Made by a program: the position numbers and the translations under genes | Source of the DNA: JAFGHJ01 sp964631335 | GTDB taxonomy: Bacteria > Hydrothermota > UBA3072 | Reading direction: 5' to 3' | NCBI GenBank assembly: GCA_964631335.1 | Contig: CAZVXD010000073.1 | Span: 1 to 9,228, forward strand | DNA length: 9,228 nt | Notes under the pieces: generated by a model | What the model was told of the DNA's origin: nothing | What the model saw: only the letters and a program-made list of their open reading frames with translations | Databases searched by the model: none | Shown: positions 1-4,818 of the stretch, piece after piece | Numbering within the stretch: the stretch's first letter is position 1 | How the letters are laid out: each line of letters starts with the position of its first letter

Positions 1-49
1 ATAAAAATTTCTTTTTAGTAAAATGATCGAGTGTTTCAAAAGCTTTCAT
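1..49 (-). CDS. possible start of a leftward gene (partial, runs off left edge)
   Basis: An ATG at 47-49 on the minus strand opens a frame with no stop for 16 codons to the window edge (begins MKAFETLDHF). It lies just downstream of a TTGACA-type promoter at 62-90. I see no Shine-Dalgarno sequence before the ATG, and the expected transcript start is only a few bases upstream, so the message would be very short-leadered or leaderless. Sixteen residues are too few to recognise a family. The call rests on promoter position and an open frame, so it is weak; the true start could also be further left. Confidence 0.35.
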   Translation of the reverse strand, partial: MKAFETLDHFTKKKFL

Positions 50-61
50 TTTAACAAAACC

Positions 62-90
62 AAAGTACGTTTGGAATATTTCATTGTCAA
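62..90 (-). promoter_or_regulatory. predicted sigma70-type promoter, leftward
   Basis: On the minus strand a perfect -35 TTGACA (85-90) is followed after 17 bp by TACTTT (62-67), a weak -10 with matches at positions 1, 2 and 6. It abuts the hairpin of the composite repeat and points at the possible gene starting at 49. The same layout (perfect TTGACA, 17-bp spacer, weak -10) recurs upstream of rpsP and of the OmpA gene at 7979, which supports it. Confidence 0.5.
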
Positions 91-156
91 GGGGAATTCA
101 GATTCAAAGAATCGGAATTGAGTCTTGTGCCATTAGTCTGGTGTCGAATGTCGAAA
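84..156 (+). repeat. composite intergenic element, copy 1 (hairpin plus five heptamers)
   Basis: The element starts TTGTCAAGGG (84-93). It continues into an imperfect inverted repeat, arms AATTCAGATTC (95-105) and GAATCGGAATT (109-119), loop AAA, one mismatch (A100 opposite G114). It then enters five 7-bp units at 122, 129, 136, 143 and 150, four headed GTC (GTCTTGT, then GCCATTA, GTCTGGT, GTCGAAT, GTCGAAA). The first 41 bases match copy 2 at 3035 with three substitutions and one 1-base indel by my count. Both copies end their heptamers in an A-run followed by ACC. There is no T-tract on either side of the hairpin, so an intrinsic terminator is unlikely. Confidence 0.8.
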
Positions 157-230
157 ACCAACCCATCAAGCCCTAAAGTAAAATCAAATGACATTAATAT
201 CATGAATGGCTTTATTCTTTTTTTTGTTTT

Positions 231-265
231 GACTCATGACTCACGACGCGCGACTCAAGACTGAT
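231..265 (+). repeat. five-unit heptamer array (GACTCAT-like)
   Basis: Five consecutive 7-bp units start at 231, 238, 245, 252 and 259. All are headed GAC, with consensus GACTCAN; the most divergent unit is GACGCGC. The array lies in the gap after yraN. The gap 1-286 otherwise holds only the leftward promoter and copy 1 of the composite element; bases 157-230 are A+T-rich with nothing I can name. Confidence 0.8.
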
Positions 266-268
266 TTG

Positions 269-289
269 CTCCCTACTCTCTACTTTTTA
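269..289 (+). repeat. three-unit heptamer array running into the yraN stop
   Basis: Three 7-bp units headed CT (CTCCCTA, CTCTCTA, CTTTTTA) start at 269, 276 and 283. The last unit includes the yraN stop codon (287-289 read on the minus strand). The match is degenerate, but it continues the 7-bp periodicity of the preceding array after a 3-base break. Confidence 0.5.
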
Positions 290-631
290 AACTCTGAACG
301 CGTCTTCATAATGCTCTATATTTTCCTTGTCGCCTATTACCGTTATAACATCGAAACGAACATCACATTTGCCAAAAAGGTCGTTTACCGACAAAAAAAA
401 TCTCGCCCCTTTTATCATGTGTTCTTTTCTTTTTTTGTTTATACTATCCAGAGGATCCATAAAATCGGAAGATTTTCTTCTTTTAACCTCGACAAAAGCT
501 ATAAGTTTTTCTTTACCGGCAACAATATCTATTTCAAATCCCCTGCCGTTATAATTGCTTTCCAAAATTTTATATCCTTTATTTTTCAGATAAGTCGCGG
601 CTATTTTTTCTCCCTTATCTCTAAAACTCAT
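287..631 (-). CDS. yraN: YraN / UPF0102 family putative endonuclease-fold protein
   Basis: This 114-residue protein has the YraN (UPF0102) layout: an N-terminal helix region (GEKIAATYLKNKGY, about 7-20), a G-x-E-I-D motif (31-35), and FVEVKRR (46-52). The Asp and Glu-x-Lys match the PD-(D/E)xK nuclease-like active site of the family. A late RFDVI strand is also typical. The family's cellular role is not settled. The length is normal. The ATG at 629-631 overlaps the rnhB stop in an ATGA tetranucleotide, so it is probably translated by coupling. It is the last recognisable gene of the rpsP operon, and an rnhB-yraN pairing is common in bacteria. Recognition is firm; biochemical function is not. 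Confidence 0.92.
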   Translation of the reverse strand: MSFRDKGEKIAATYLKNKGYKILESNYNGRGFEIDIVAGKEKLIAFVEVKRRKSSDFMDPLDSINKKRKEHMIKGARFFLSVNDLFGKCDVRFDVITVIGDKENIEHYEDAFRV

Positions 632-1227
632 GAAAATAGCCTTTTCATAGGATAATAGCTTTTTCTGTGTATTTTACAGAAGCCATATTCATCTATTTGT
701 TTCATGTGAAAGGTAGTTCCGTAACCTTTATTTTTGGCAAAATCGTAAACAGGAAAAAATATATCATAGAATTCCATCACCCTATCTCTTAAAACCTTGG
801 CGACTATAGAAGCAGCGCCTATAGCGTGCGATATTCCGTCTCCTCCTATTATAGATGTTTGTGAGAAAGGCAGCTCGGGAATCGGGAAACCATCCACCAG
901 AACCCAATCCGGCATAACAGAAAGCGAAGATATAGCCCGGTACATAGCGAGCATAACCGCGTTATTTATACCCATTTTATCTATTAAAAAAGAATCGACA
1001 TAACCGACAGAAGCGGAAATCGAATGTTTTAAGATTTCCGGAAAAAGTTCGAGCCTTTTATTGGGACAAAGTTTTTTCGAATCGTCTACTTCGGGAACAT
1101 ACACACCCTTTTCAAAAACAACTGCTGCCGCGGCAACCGGTCCGGCGAGGGAGCCTCTCCCTACTTCATCGACCCCGCAAATCAAGGTCGATTCAGAAGA
1201 AACCCATTCCTCGTCGTTAACGGTCAT
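628..1227 (-). CDS. rnhB: ribonuclease HII
   Basis: RNase HII is a cytoplasmic endonuclease that cuts the RNA strand of RNA-DNA hybrids and starts removal of single ribonucleotides from DNA. The 199-residue product has the family motifs in order: GVDEVGRGSLAGPV (18-31), DSKKL (49-53), VLVDGF (109-114), an IGAASIVAKVLRDR block (136-149), and KNKGYGT...HRKSYYP near the end. The four expected acidic metal ligands are visible as D20, E21, D112 and D130, so the enzyme looks active. The GRG motif for the ribonucleotide junction is intact. The ATG at 1225-1227 overlaps the L19 stop as ATGA, with only an A-rich stretch and no Shine-Dalgarno sequence ahead, which argues for coupling to rplS. The order rplS-rnhB-yraN is widespread in bacteria. 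Confidence 0.97.
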   Translation of the reverse strand: MTVNDEEWVSSESTLICGVDEVGRGSLAGPVAAAAVVFEKGVYVPEVDDSKKLCPNKRLELFPEILKHSISASVGYVDSFLIDKMGINNAVMLAMYRAISSLSVMPDWVLVDGFPIPELPFSQTSIIGGDGISHAIGAASIVAKVLRDRVMEFYDIFFPVYDFAKNKGYGTTFHMKQIDEYGFCKIHRKSYYPMKRLFS

Positions 1228-1565
1228 TTCTTTTCTTTTATTTTTGCCGCTTTCCCTTCTTTTTCTCTCAGATAGTAAAGCTTGGCTCGCCTTACTTTAC
1301 CCTTTTTCATAACTTCTACCGACTTTATTATCGGAGAATTATAGGGGAAAATCTTTTCAACCCCCACACCCTGGCTAACTTTTCTGACCGTAAAAGTTTT
1401 ACCTGTCCCAGAACCCCTTATTTTAATCACAACACCTTCGAAACGCTGCGTTCTTTCCCTATCCCCTCTCTTAACCGAGATAACCACTCTTATTAAATCC
1501 CCGGGACCAAATTCCGGCCTATTATCTACCAGATATTCTCCTTCTACGATTTTTAATTCATCCAC
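1224..1565 (-). CDS. rplS: 50S ribosomal protein L19
   Basis: L19 sits at the 30S-50S interface of the ribosome. The 113-residue sequence has the family's conserved core: FGPGDLIRVVISVKRGDRERTQ, then FEGVVIKIRGSGTGKTFTVRK, then GVGVEKIFPYNSP and GKVRRAKLYYLRE. The length is standard. A short Lys-rich end (KEGKAAKIKEKK) runs into the rnhB start. The start is GTG at 1563-1565, chosen because AAAGGAG lies six bases upstream and the nearby ATG is out of frame. The gap to the upstream trmD is 24 bp and the downstream overlap with rnhB is 4 bp, so this is an internal operon gene. Confidence 0.97.
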   Translation of the reverse strand: MDELKIVEGEYLVDNRPEFGPGDLIRVVISVKRGDRERTQRFEGVVIKIRGSGTGKTFTVRKVSQGVGVEKIFPYNSPIIKSVEVMKKGKVRRAKLYYLREKEGKAAKIKEKK

Positions 1566-1589
1566 TTTGAACTCCTTTCGAACACAACC

Positions 1590-2255
1590 TTAATTTTTCA
1601 TAATGTCCTTTCTGTATTTCTTCGTTAATTTAACCGCTGCTTCTTTCCTCCATCGTTCAATCTCTCCGTGATTTCCCGAGAGCAAAACCTCGGGAACTTT
1701 CTTTCCTCTGAATTCCTGCGGTCTCGTATAAACAGGCGCGTCTAAAAGCCCCCCCTCGAACGAATCCGTGTTCACCGATTCTACATCACCCACCGCGCCC
1801 GGGAGAAGTCTTGCCAACGCTTCAACAATTACCATGGTAGCTACTTCTCCTCCGCTCAAAATGTAATCGCCAATCGATATCTCACTATCGATGAATTCTC
1901 TTACTCTCTCATCCACGCCTTTATACCTGCCGCATATTAGAGTCAAAATCTCTTTCTCGGATAATTCTCTCGCCATTTTCTGATTGAAACGTTCTCCCCG
2001 CGGGGAAAGCAAACAAACCTCACCTTTTTTCTCGATGCTTTCAAGAGCTTTAACAATAGGCTCGACTTTCATAATCATACCTGCTCCCCCCCCATACGGA
2101 TAATCGTCAACTGTTCCGTAAGTATCCGAAGAAAAATCTCTTATATCAATTATATTAAAAGAAATAATATTCTTATCTTTTGCCCTTCCGATTATTCCTG
2201 TCTTTATAAAAGTGTTAAATAAAGAAGGGAAAATACTTAAAATGTTGATTTCCAT
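1590..2255 (-). CDS. trmD: tRNA (guanine-N1-)-methyltransferase TrmD
   Basis: TrmD uses S-adenosylmethionine to methylate G37 next to the anticodon of certain tRNAs, preventing +1 frameshifting. The 221-residue product has the SPOUT trefoil-knot signature: YGGGAGMIMK (54-63), LSPRGERF (83-90), ICGRYKGVDERV (107-118), SIGDYILSGGE (127-137), GGLLDAPVYTRP (168-179, containing the expected catalytic Asp of the LLD motif), and VPEVLLSGNH (187-196). It is slightly shorter than many homologues at the C-terminus. I find no convincing Shine-Dalgarno sequence before the ATG at 2253-2255, and no in-frame ATG, GTG or TTG in the 31 bases back to the khpA stop. Expression may depend on coupling. In many bacteria rimM lies directly upstream; here khpA does. 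Confidence 0.97.
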   Translation of the reverse strand: MEINILSIFPSLFNTFIKTGIIGRAKDKNIISFNIIDIRDFSSDTYGTVDDYPYGGGAGMIMKVEPIVKALESIEKKGEVCLLSPRGERFNQKMARELSEKEILTLICGRYKGVDERVREFIDSEISIGDYILSGGEVATMVIVEALARLLPGAVGDVESVNTDSFEGGLLDAPVYTRPQEFRGKKVPEVLLSGNHGEIERWRKEAAVKLTKKYRKDIMKN

Positions 2256-2286
2256 CTCAGCGGTCAGGCAAGCAGAGAAAAGATTA

Positions 2287-2526
2287 TTAAGAGGGTTCTA
2301 AAATCTCGAGAACCGCTCTTTTCCCGATTTTCATCGAAGCCGCAGTAACTATTGTTCTTATCGCTTTTGCCGTCTTTCCTCCCTTTCCTATGATTTTTCC
2401 AATATCCTTTTTGCCAACCTTAAGTTCATACATAACAGTCCTCTCTCCCGCTATTTCCTCTACCTCCACTTCCTCAGGTTGATCCACCAGAGACTTCGCT
2501 ATGTACGTTATCAGTTCCTTCAGCAT
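2287..2526 (-). CDS. khpA: KH-domain RNA-binding protein KhpA
   Basis: This 79-residue single type-II KH domain protein has the RNA-binding GxxG loop in the motif IGKIIGKGGKTAKAIRTIV (about 42-60). KhpA proteins bind RNA, often as a partner of KhpB/Jag, and are linked to division and envelope growth in Gram-positive bacteria. A position between rpsP and trmD is typical for the family. The start is the ATG at 2524-2526, with a strong GGAGGAGG site ending about six bases upstream. That site and the first 53 bases of khpA lie inside the rpsP reading frame in a different frame, so the two genes overlap by 53 bp. Family recognition is firm; the specific role here is unknown. Confidence 0.93.
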   Translation of the reverse strand: MLKELITYIAKSLVDQPEEVEVEEIAGERTVMYELKVGKKDIGKIIGKGGKTAKAIRTIVTAASMKIGKRAVLEILEPS

Positions 2527-2932
2527 CGCTTACCTCCTCCGATTTACTTTCTTCTTCATCTGTAGTTTCCTCAGCACTTTTCTCCTTAGGCTTATTTGCA
2601 TCTGAAGTTTCCTCAGCACTCTTCTCCTTCATGCTTTTTTTCTTGCTCTTCTTTGCGCTTTTCTTCCTGATTACTTTCTTGGGCGGACTATCGGTATCGC
2701 CTTTTTCCCATCTTTTCAATAAAGCTTCGACCGCGTCACTTACAATCGCGCCTTTTTCCCGCCATCTTTTAATTCCTTCATCATCTATCTGAAGCTCTTT
2801 CGAACGCGGATTATACCATCCTAATTGCTCTAAATATTTACCATCTCTGGGATTTCTGGATTCAATCGCAACGATTCTGTAAGAATGTTGTTTTCTTTTA
2901 CCCACAACCCTCAATCTTATCTTAACCGGCAC
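2474..2932 (-). CDS. rpsP: 30S ribosomal protein S16 with long charged C-terminal tail
   Basis: Residues 1 to about 80 are a complete S16: MPVKIRLRVVGKRKQHSYRI, RNPRDGKYLEQLGWYNP (27-42), then GIKRWREKGAIVSDAVEALLKR. S16 binds 16S rRNA and aids 30S assembly. The family is usually about 75-90 residues; this one is 152. The extra tail is Lys-rich at about 85-104 and then acidic and Ser/Glu-rich at 105-140. It contains a 14-residue tandem duplication around KSAEET (about 101-114 and 115-128). The last 17 codons overlap khpA in another frame. The start is GTG at 2930-2932, with AAGGAGG four bases upstream. It is the first gene of the operon and follows a promoter at 3013-3041. Confidence 0.96.
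   Translation of the reverse strand: MPVKIRLRVVGKRKQHSYRIVAIESRNPRDGKYLEQLGWYNPRSKELQIDDEGIKRWREKGAIVSDAVEALLKRWEKGDTDSPPKKVIRKKSAKKSKKKSMKEKSAEETSDANKPKEKSAEETTDEEESKSEEVSDAEGTDNVHSEVSGGST
2557..2637. repeat. 42-bp tandem duplication inside rpsP
   Basis: Two near-identical stretches of about 38 bp begin at 2557 and 2599 (period 42 bp, 14 codons), with about four differences by eye. They encode the repeated KEKSAEET segments of the S16 tail. The period is a multiple of three, so the reading frame is preserved. Confidence 0.75.
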
Positions 2933-3012
2933 TCTACCTCCTTACTGCTCATTATTTGTTGAGATTTATTTTAAGTTACAATATCTTTTTACTATTCTAA
3001 CTGGATTTTTTA

Positions 3013-3041
3013 AGATTAATAAAAATATACCTTTTTGTCAA
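3013..3041 (-). promoter_or_regulatory. predicted promoter of the rpsP operon
   Basis: On the minus strand TTGACA (3036-3041) is followed after 17 bp by TAATCT (3013-3018). The predicted transcript start is near 3006, giving a leader of about 70 bases before the rpsP GTG. The -35 box is the end of composite element copy 2, with the hairpin immediately upstream of it. No other TTGACA-like site is seen between the rpsP start and the hairpin. Confidence 0.6.
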
Positions 3042-3108
3042 GGGCAATTCAGATTCAAAAGAAACTGAATTGAGTCATAAGTCATCAGTCATCAGTCATC
3101 AGTCAAAA
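3035..3108 (+). repeat. composite intergenic element, copy 2 (hairpin plus five heptamers)
   Basis: TTGTCAAGGG (3035-3044) leads into a 12-bp-arm hairpin, CAATTCAGATTC (3045-3056) and GAAACTGAATTG (3061-3072), loop AAAA, one mismatch. Five 7-bp units then start at 3074, 3081, 3088, 3095 and 3102: GTCATAA, three exact GTCATCA, and GTCAAAA, followed by AAACC. This matches copy 1 at 84-156 in order, orientation, spacing and unit number. The two copies bracket the whole rpsP-to-yraN operon as direct repeats 2951 bp apart. Confidence 0.85.
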
Positions 3109-3155
3109 AAACCCTGGTAAAACAAAAAAACAACGTAGATCTAAGTTAAACCAGC

Positions 3156-3179
3156 TCTCTAACTATCAACCCTTCAAAC
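3156..3179 (+). repeat. three-unit octamer array, degenerate
   Basis: Units TCTCTAAC, TATCAACC and CTTCAAAC start at 3156, 3164 and 3172, sharing T-C at positions 3-4, A at 6 and C at 8. The resemblance is loose and three units are few. I include it because it sits among clearer arrays in the same gap. Confidence 0.4.
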
Positions 3180-3183
3180 CAAA

Positions 3184-3211
3184 AAAGACCTTGGACTTTG
3201 GACACTGGACC
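3184..3211 (+). repeat. four-unit heptamer array (TTGGACT-like)
   Basis: Units start at 3184, 3191, 3198 and 3205 (AAAGACC, TTGGACT, TTGGACA, CTGGACC), with GAC fixed at positions 4-6 of each. The array lies 17 bp upstream of the predicted ruvX promoter. Confidence 0.65.
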
Positions 3212-3227
3212 AAATTAATTCCCGTGC

Positions 3228-3255
3228 TTGAAAAAGACATCGAAATCATTATATT
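3228..3255 (+). promoter_or_regulatory. predicted promoter of ruvX-mltG, possibly giving a leaderless mRNA
   Basis: TTGAAA (3228-3233, five of six consensus) and TATATT (3250-3255, five of six) are separated by 16 bp. Transcription would start about six or seven bases after the -10 hexamer, that is at or next to the A of the ruvX ATG at 3261. No Shine-Dalgarno sequence is visible before that ATG, in agreement with a leaderless start. Confidence 0.6.
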
Positions 3256-3260
3256 GAATT

Positions 3261-3653
3261 ATGAATTACTGGATTGGACTCGACATAGGATTGAAATGGA
3301 CAGGAATAGCCATAAGCAATAATCTCGATATAGTCAAACCGCGGAAAACCGTAAAAACCGAGCACTTATTGAGAGAGCTCAGGGATTTAAATAAAGAGTA
3401 CAATTTCGAGGGTATAGTATTGGGATTCCCTTTGACCACAAAAGGTAAAATAGGGCAGAGAGCCAAATTTGTTCAAAGAATAAAAAAGGAAATCGAGAAA
3501 GAAATTAACATACCCATAAAACTTCAGGATGAACGTTTTACCACCAGAGAGGCGACAGAAATCGCCGCGCAGCTGGGAAAGAAGAGAGACAGAAAACTAA
3601 TAGATAAAATTGCCGCGTCTTTGATACTTAAGGGTTATTTAGATGAGAAATAA
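3261..3653 (+). CDS. ruvX: YqgF/RuvX family RNase H-fold nuclease (putative Holliday junction resolvase)
   Basis: The 130-residue protein has the YqgF-fold motifs: WIGLDIGLKWTGIA (4-17, catalytic D8), IVLGFP (52-57), LQDERFTTREA (88-98), and IDKIAASLIL ending in GYLD (114-127, D115). Homologues are essential or nearly so, with proposed roles in Holliday junction resolution and in 16S rRNA 5'-end processing; which applies here cannot be read from the sequence. One small deviation is Trp at position 13, in the segment where many members have Arg (G-x-K-R-x-G). The ATG at 3261 fits the family N-terminus exactly. There is no ribosome site upstream, so a leaderless transcript is likely. It overlaps mltG by 11 bp, a pairing seen in various bacteria. 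Confidence 0.95.
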   Translation: MNYWIGLDIGLKWTGIAISNNLDIVKPRKTVKTEHLLRELRDLNKEYNFEGIVLGFPLTTKGKIGQRAKFVQRIKKEIEKEINIPIKLQDERFTTREATEIAAQLGKKRDRKLIDKIAASLILKGYLDEK

Positions 3654-4608
3654 AGCCATACTCGTAATAATAGCCATCGGTATTATACTGTATCCTCTGG
3701 CAAATCCGCCTCGCTACAAAACCACCGTTATCAAAATAGACGAAGGCGATAATCTCAACATTATTTCAAGAAAATTAAAAAACGCGCGAATCATTCAGGA
3801 CAGAATTGGATTCAAAATAATGGTTATCGCTTTAAAAAAGTCCACTTCCCTTACTTATGGCTGGTACAGATTCGAATTATACGAAGACCCCAGAGAGGTT
3901 TTAAAAAGCTTACTCAAAGGAAAAAAGTTAACGATAAAAGTCAAAATTCGCGAGGGTTTAAAAATAAACGAAACCATACGTGCTTTTCGCAGACATAAAA
4001 ACACGGATATCGATGTTTCAAAAATAGATTCTCTTATTAGAGACACCAATTTTATCAAGAAACTCGGGATAGACAAATCCACTATGGAAGGTTATCTTTT
4101 TCCCGACACATATATATTTTTCAAGGGAGAAAAAGCGGAAAATGTCTTAAAACGTATGGTCGACCGCTTATTCGATATAGTAAAACCGTCTCAGGAATTC
4201 AAAATAAACTCGATGACCTTCAATACCCATGAAATCCTGACTATAGCGTCCATGATAGAGAGAGAGGCGATGGTCGACAGAGAAAAACCTATTATAGCCT
4301 CGGTTATTTACAACAGATTGGAGAAAAAAATGCCTCTTCAAATAGACGCTACAGTTCTTTACGCGCTGGGGTACCATAAAAGCAGAGTATTGTATAAAGA
4401 TTTAAGAGTGAAATCTCCGTACAACACATACCGGAACAGGGGCTTGCCTCCCGGACCCATAGCCAGTCCCGGATTTCAGTCCATAATGGCGGCTCTCCAT
4501 CCCGCAAAAACCGATTATCTTTATTATGTTGCCACAGGCAAAGGAGATCACATTTTCAGCGAAACATACGAAGAACACATAAAAGCCAGGAAAAAAGTAA
4601 GAAAATAA
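3643..4608 (+). CDS. mltG: endolytic murein transglycosylase MltG
   Basis: MltG cleaves nascent glycan strands in the periplasm and is thought to end peptidoglycan elongation. The 321-residue protein has a single N-terminal membrane helix (about 4-20) with the bulk outside the cytoplasm. A LysM-like region follows (about 28-75). The YceG catalytic domain contains TMEGYLFPDTY (147-157), ILTIASMIEREA (198-209, expected catalytic Glu at 206), IYNRLEKKMPLQIDATVLYALG (222-243), SPYNTYRNRGLPPGPIASPG (258-277) and YYVATGKGDHIFSETYEEH (294-312). All expected motifs are present. The ATG at 3643 overlaps the ruvX stop by 11 bp and has AAGGG about eight bases upstream inside ruvX, so the genes are co-transcribed. 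No terminator-like hairpin follows. Confidence 0.96.
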   Translation: MRNKAILVIIAIGIILYPLANPPRYKTTVIKIDEGDNLNIISRKLKNARIIQDRIGFKIMVIALKKSTSLTYGWYRFELYEDPREVLKSLLKGKKLTIKVKIREGLKINETIRAFRRHKNTDIDVSKIDSLIRDTNFIKKLGIDKSTMEGYLFPDTYIFFKGEKAENVLKRMVDRLFDIVKPSQEFKINSMTFNTHEILTIASMIEREAMVDREKPIIASVIYNRLEKKMPLQIDATVLYALGYHKSRVLYKDLRVKSPYNTYRNRGLPPGPIASPGFQSIMAALHPAKTDYLYYVATGKGDHIFSETYEEHIKARKKVRK

Positions 4609-4621
4609 AAAAACAAGAAGA

Positions 4622-4661
4622 CGCAAAATCGTTAGAGAGTTAGAGCGCAAAAGCGTTAGAG
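4622..4661 (+). repeat. octamer-based array (CGCAAAAx / GTTAGAGx)
   Basis: GTTAGAG recurs at 4631, 4639 and 4655 (8- and 16-bp steps). A 16-base unit CGCAAAAxCGTTAGAG recurs at 4622 and 4646 with one difference. It starts 14 bases after the mltG stop. Confidence 0.7.
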
Positions 4662-4674
4662 CGCAAGATATTAA

Positions 4675-4709
4675 TTTTGAATTTTGAATGTTGAATTTTT
4701 AATTTTTTT
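4675..4709 (+). repeat. five-unit heptamer array (TTTTGAA-like)
   Basis: Five 7-bp units start at 4675, 4682, 4689, 4696 and 4703: two exact TTTTGAA, then TGTTGAA, TTTTTAA and a T-run. The word is the reverse complement of the ATTCAAA-type array at 8184-8218. The T-run end might aid transcription stop but no stem precedes it. Confidence 0.75.
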
Positions 4710-4710
4710 C

Positions 4711-4738
4711 TAAAACCTAAAACCAAACACCTAATAAC
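4711..4738 (+). repeat. four-unit heptamer array (TAAAACC-like)
   Basis: Units start at 4711, 4718, 4725 and 4732 (two exact TAAAACC, then AAACACC and TAATAAC). It begins one base after the TTTTGAA array ends. Confidence 0.6.
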
Positions 4739-4749
4739 TCTTTTCTGCT

Positions 4750-4789
4750 CATTTACACTTCTACACATTTACTCATTAACGCATTTACA
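4750..4789 (+). repeat. five-unit octamer array (CATTTACA-like)
   Basis: Five 8-bp units start at 4750, 4758, 4766, 4774 and 4782: CATTTACA, CTTCTACA, CATTTACT, CATTAACG, CATTTACA. First and last are identical. It sits in the gap between the convergent genes mltG and the barrel gene at 4819. Confidence 0.75.
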
Positions 4790-4797
4790 TTGCAAAG

Positions 4798-4815
4798 CAA
4801 CAAACCCAACAAACC
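4798..4815 (+). repeat. two-unit 9-bp tandem repeat
   Basis: CAACAAACC occurs twice in exact tandem (4798-4806, 4807-4815), immediately before the stop end of the barrel gene. Two units alone could be chance, but it continues the run of arrays filling 4622-4815. Confidence 0.5.
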
Positions 4816-4818
4816 CTA

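Noticed and set aside
95..119. Hairpin as an intrinsic terminator for the rpsP-yraN operon
   Set aside because: The stem is A+T-rich and no T-tract follows it on either strand; the second copy lies upstream of rpsP, where a terminator for this operon makes no sense.
236..655. Plus-strand 139-codon open frame
   Set aside because: It lies opposite yraN, has no family motif, and its composition looks like the reverse of a coding strand; the minus-strand gene has clear YraN motifs and operon context.
3074..3108. CRISPR-like repeat array
   Set aside because: Units are 7 bp with no unique spacers and no cas genes nearby; it is a simple tandem array.
84..3108. Transposon or insertion sequence bounded by the two composite repeats
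   Set aside because: The enclosed genes are core translation genes in a normal order, there is no transposase, and the repeats are direct and not identical; a classical mobile element is unlikely.
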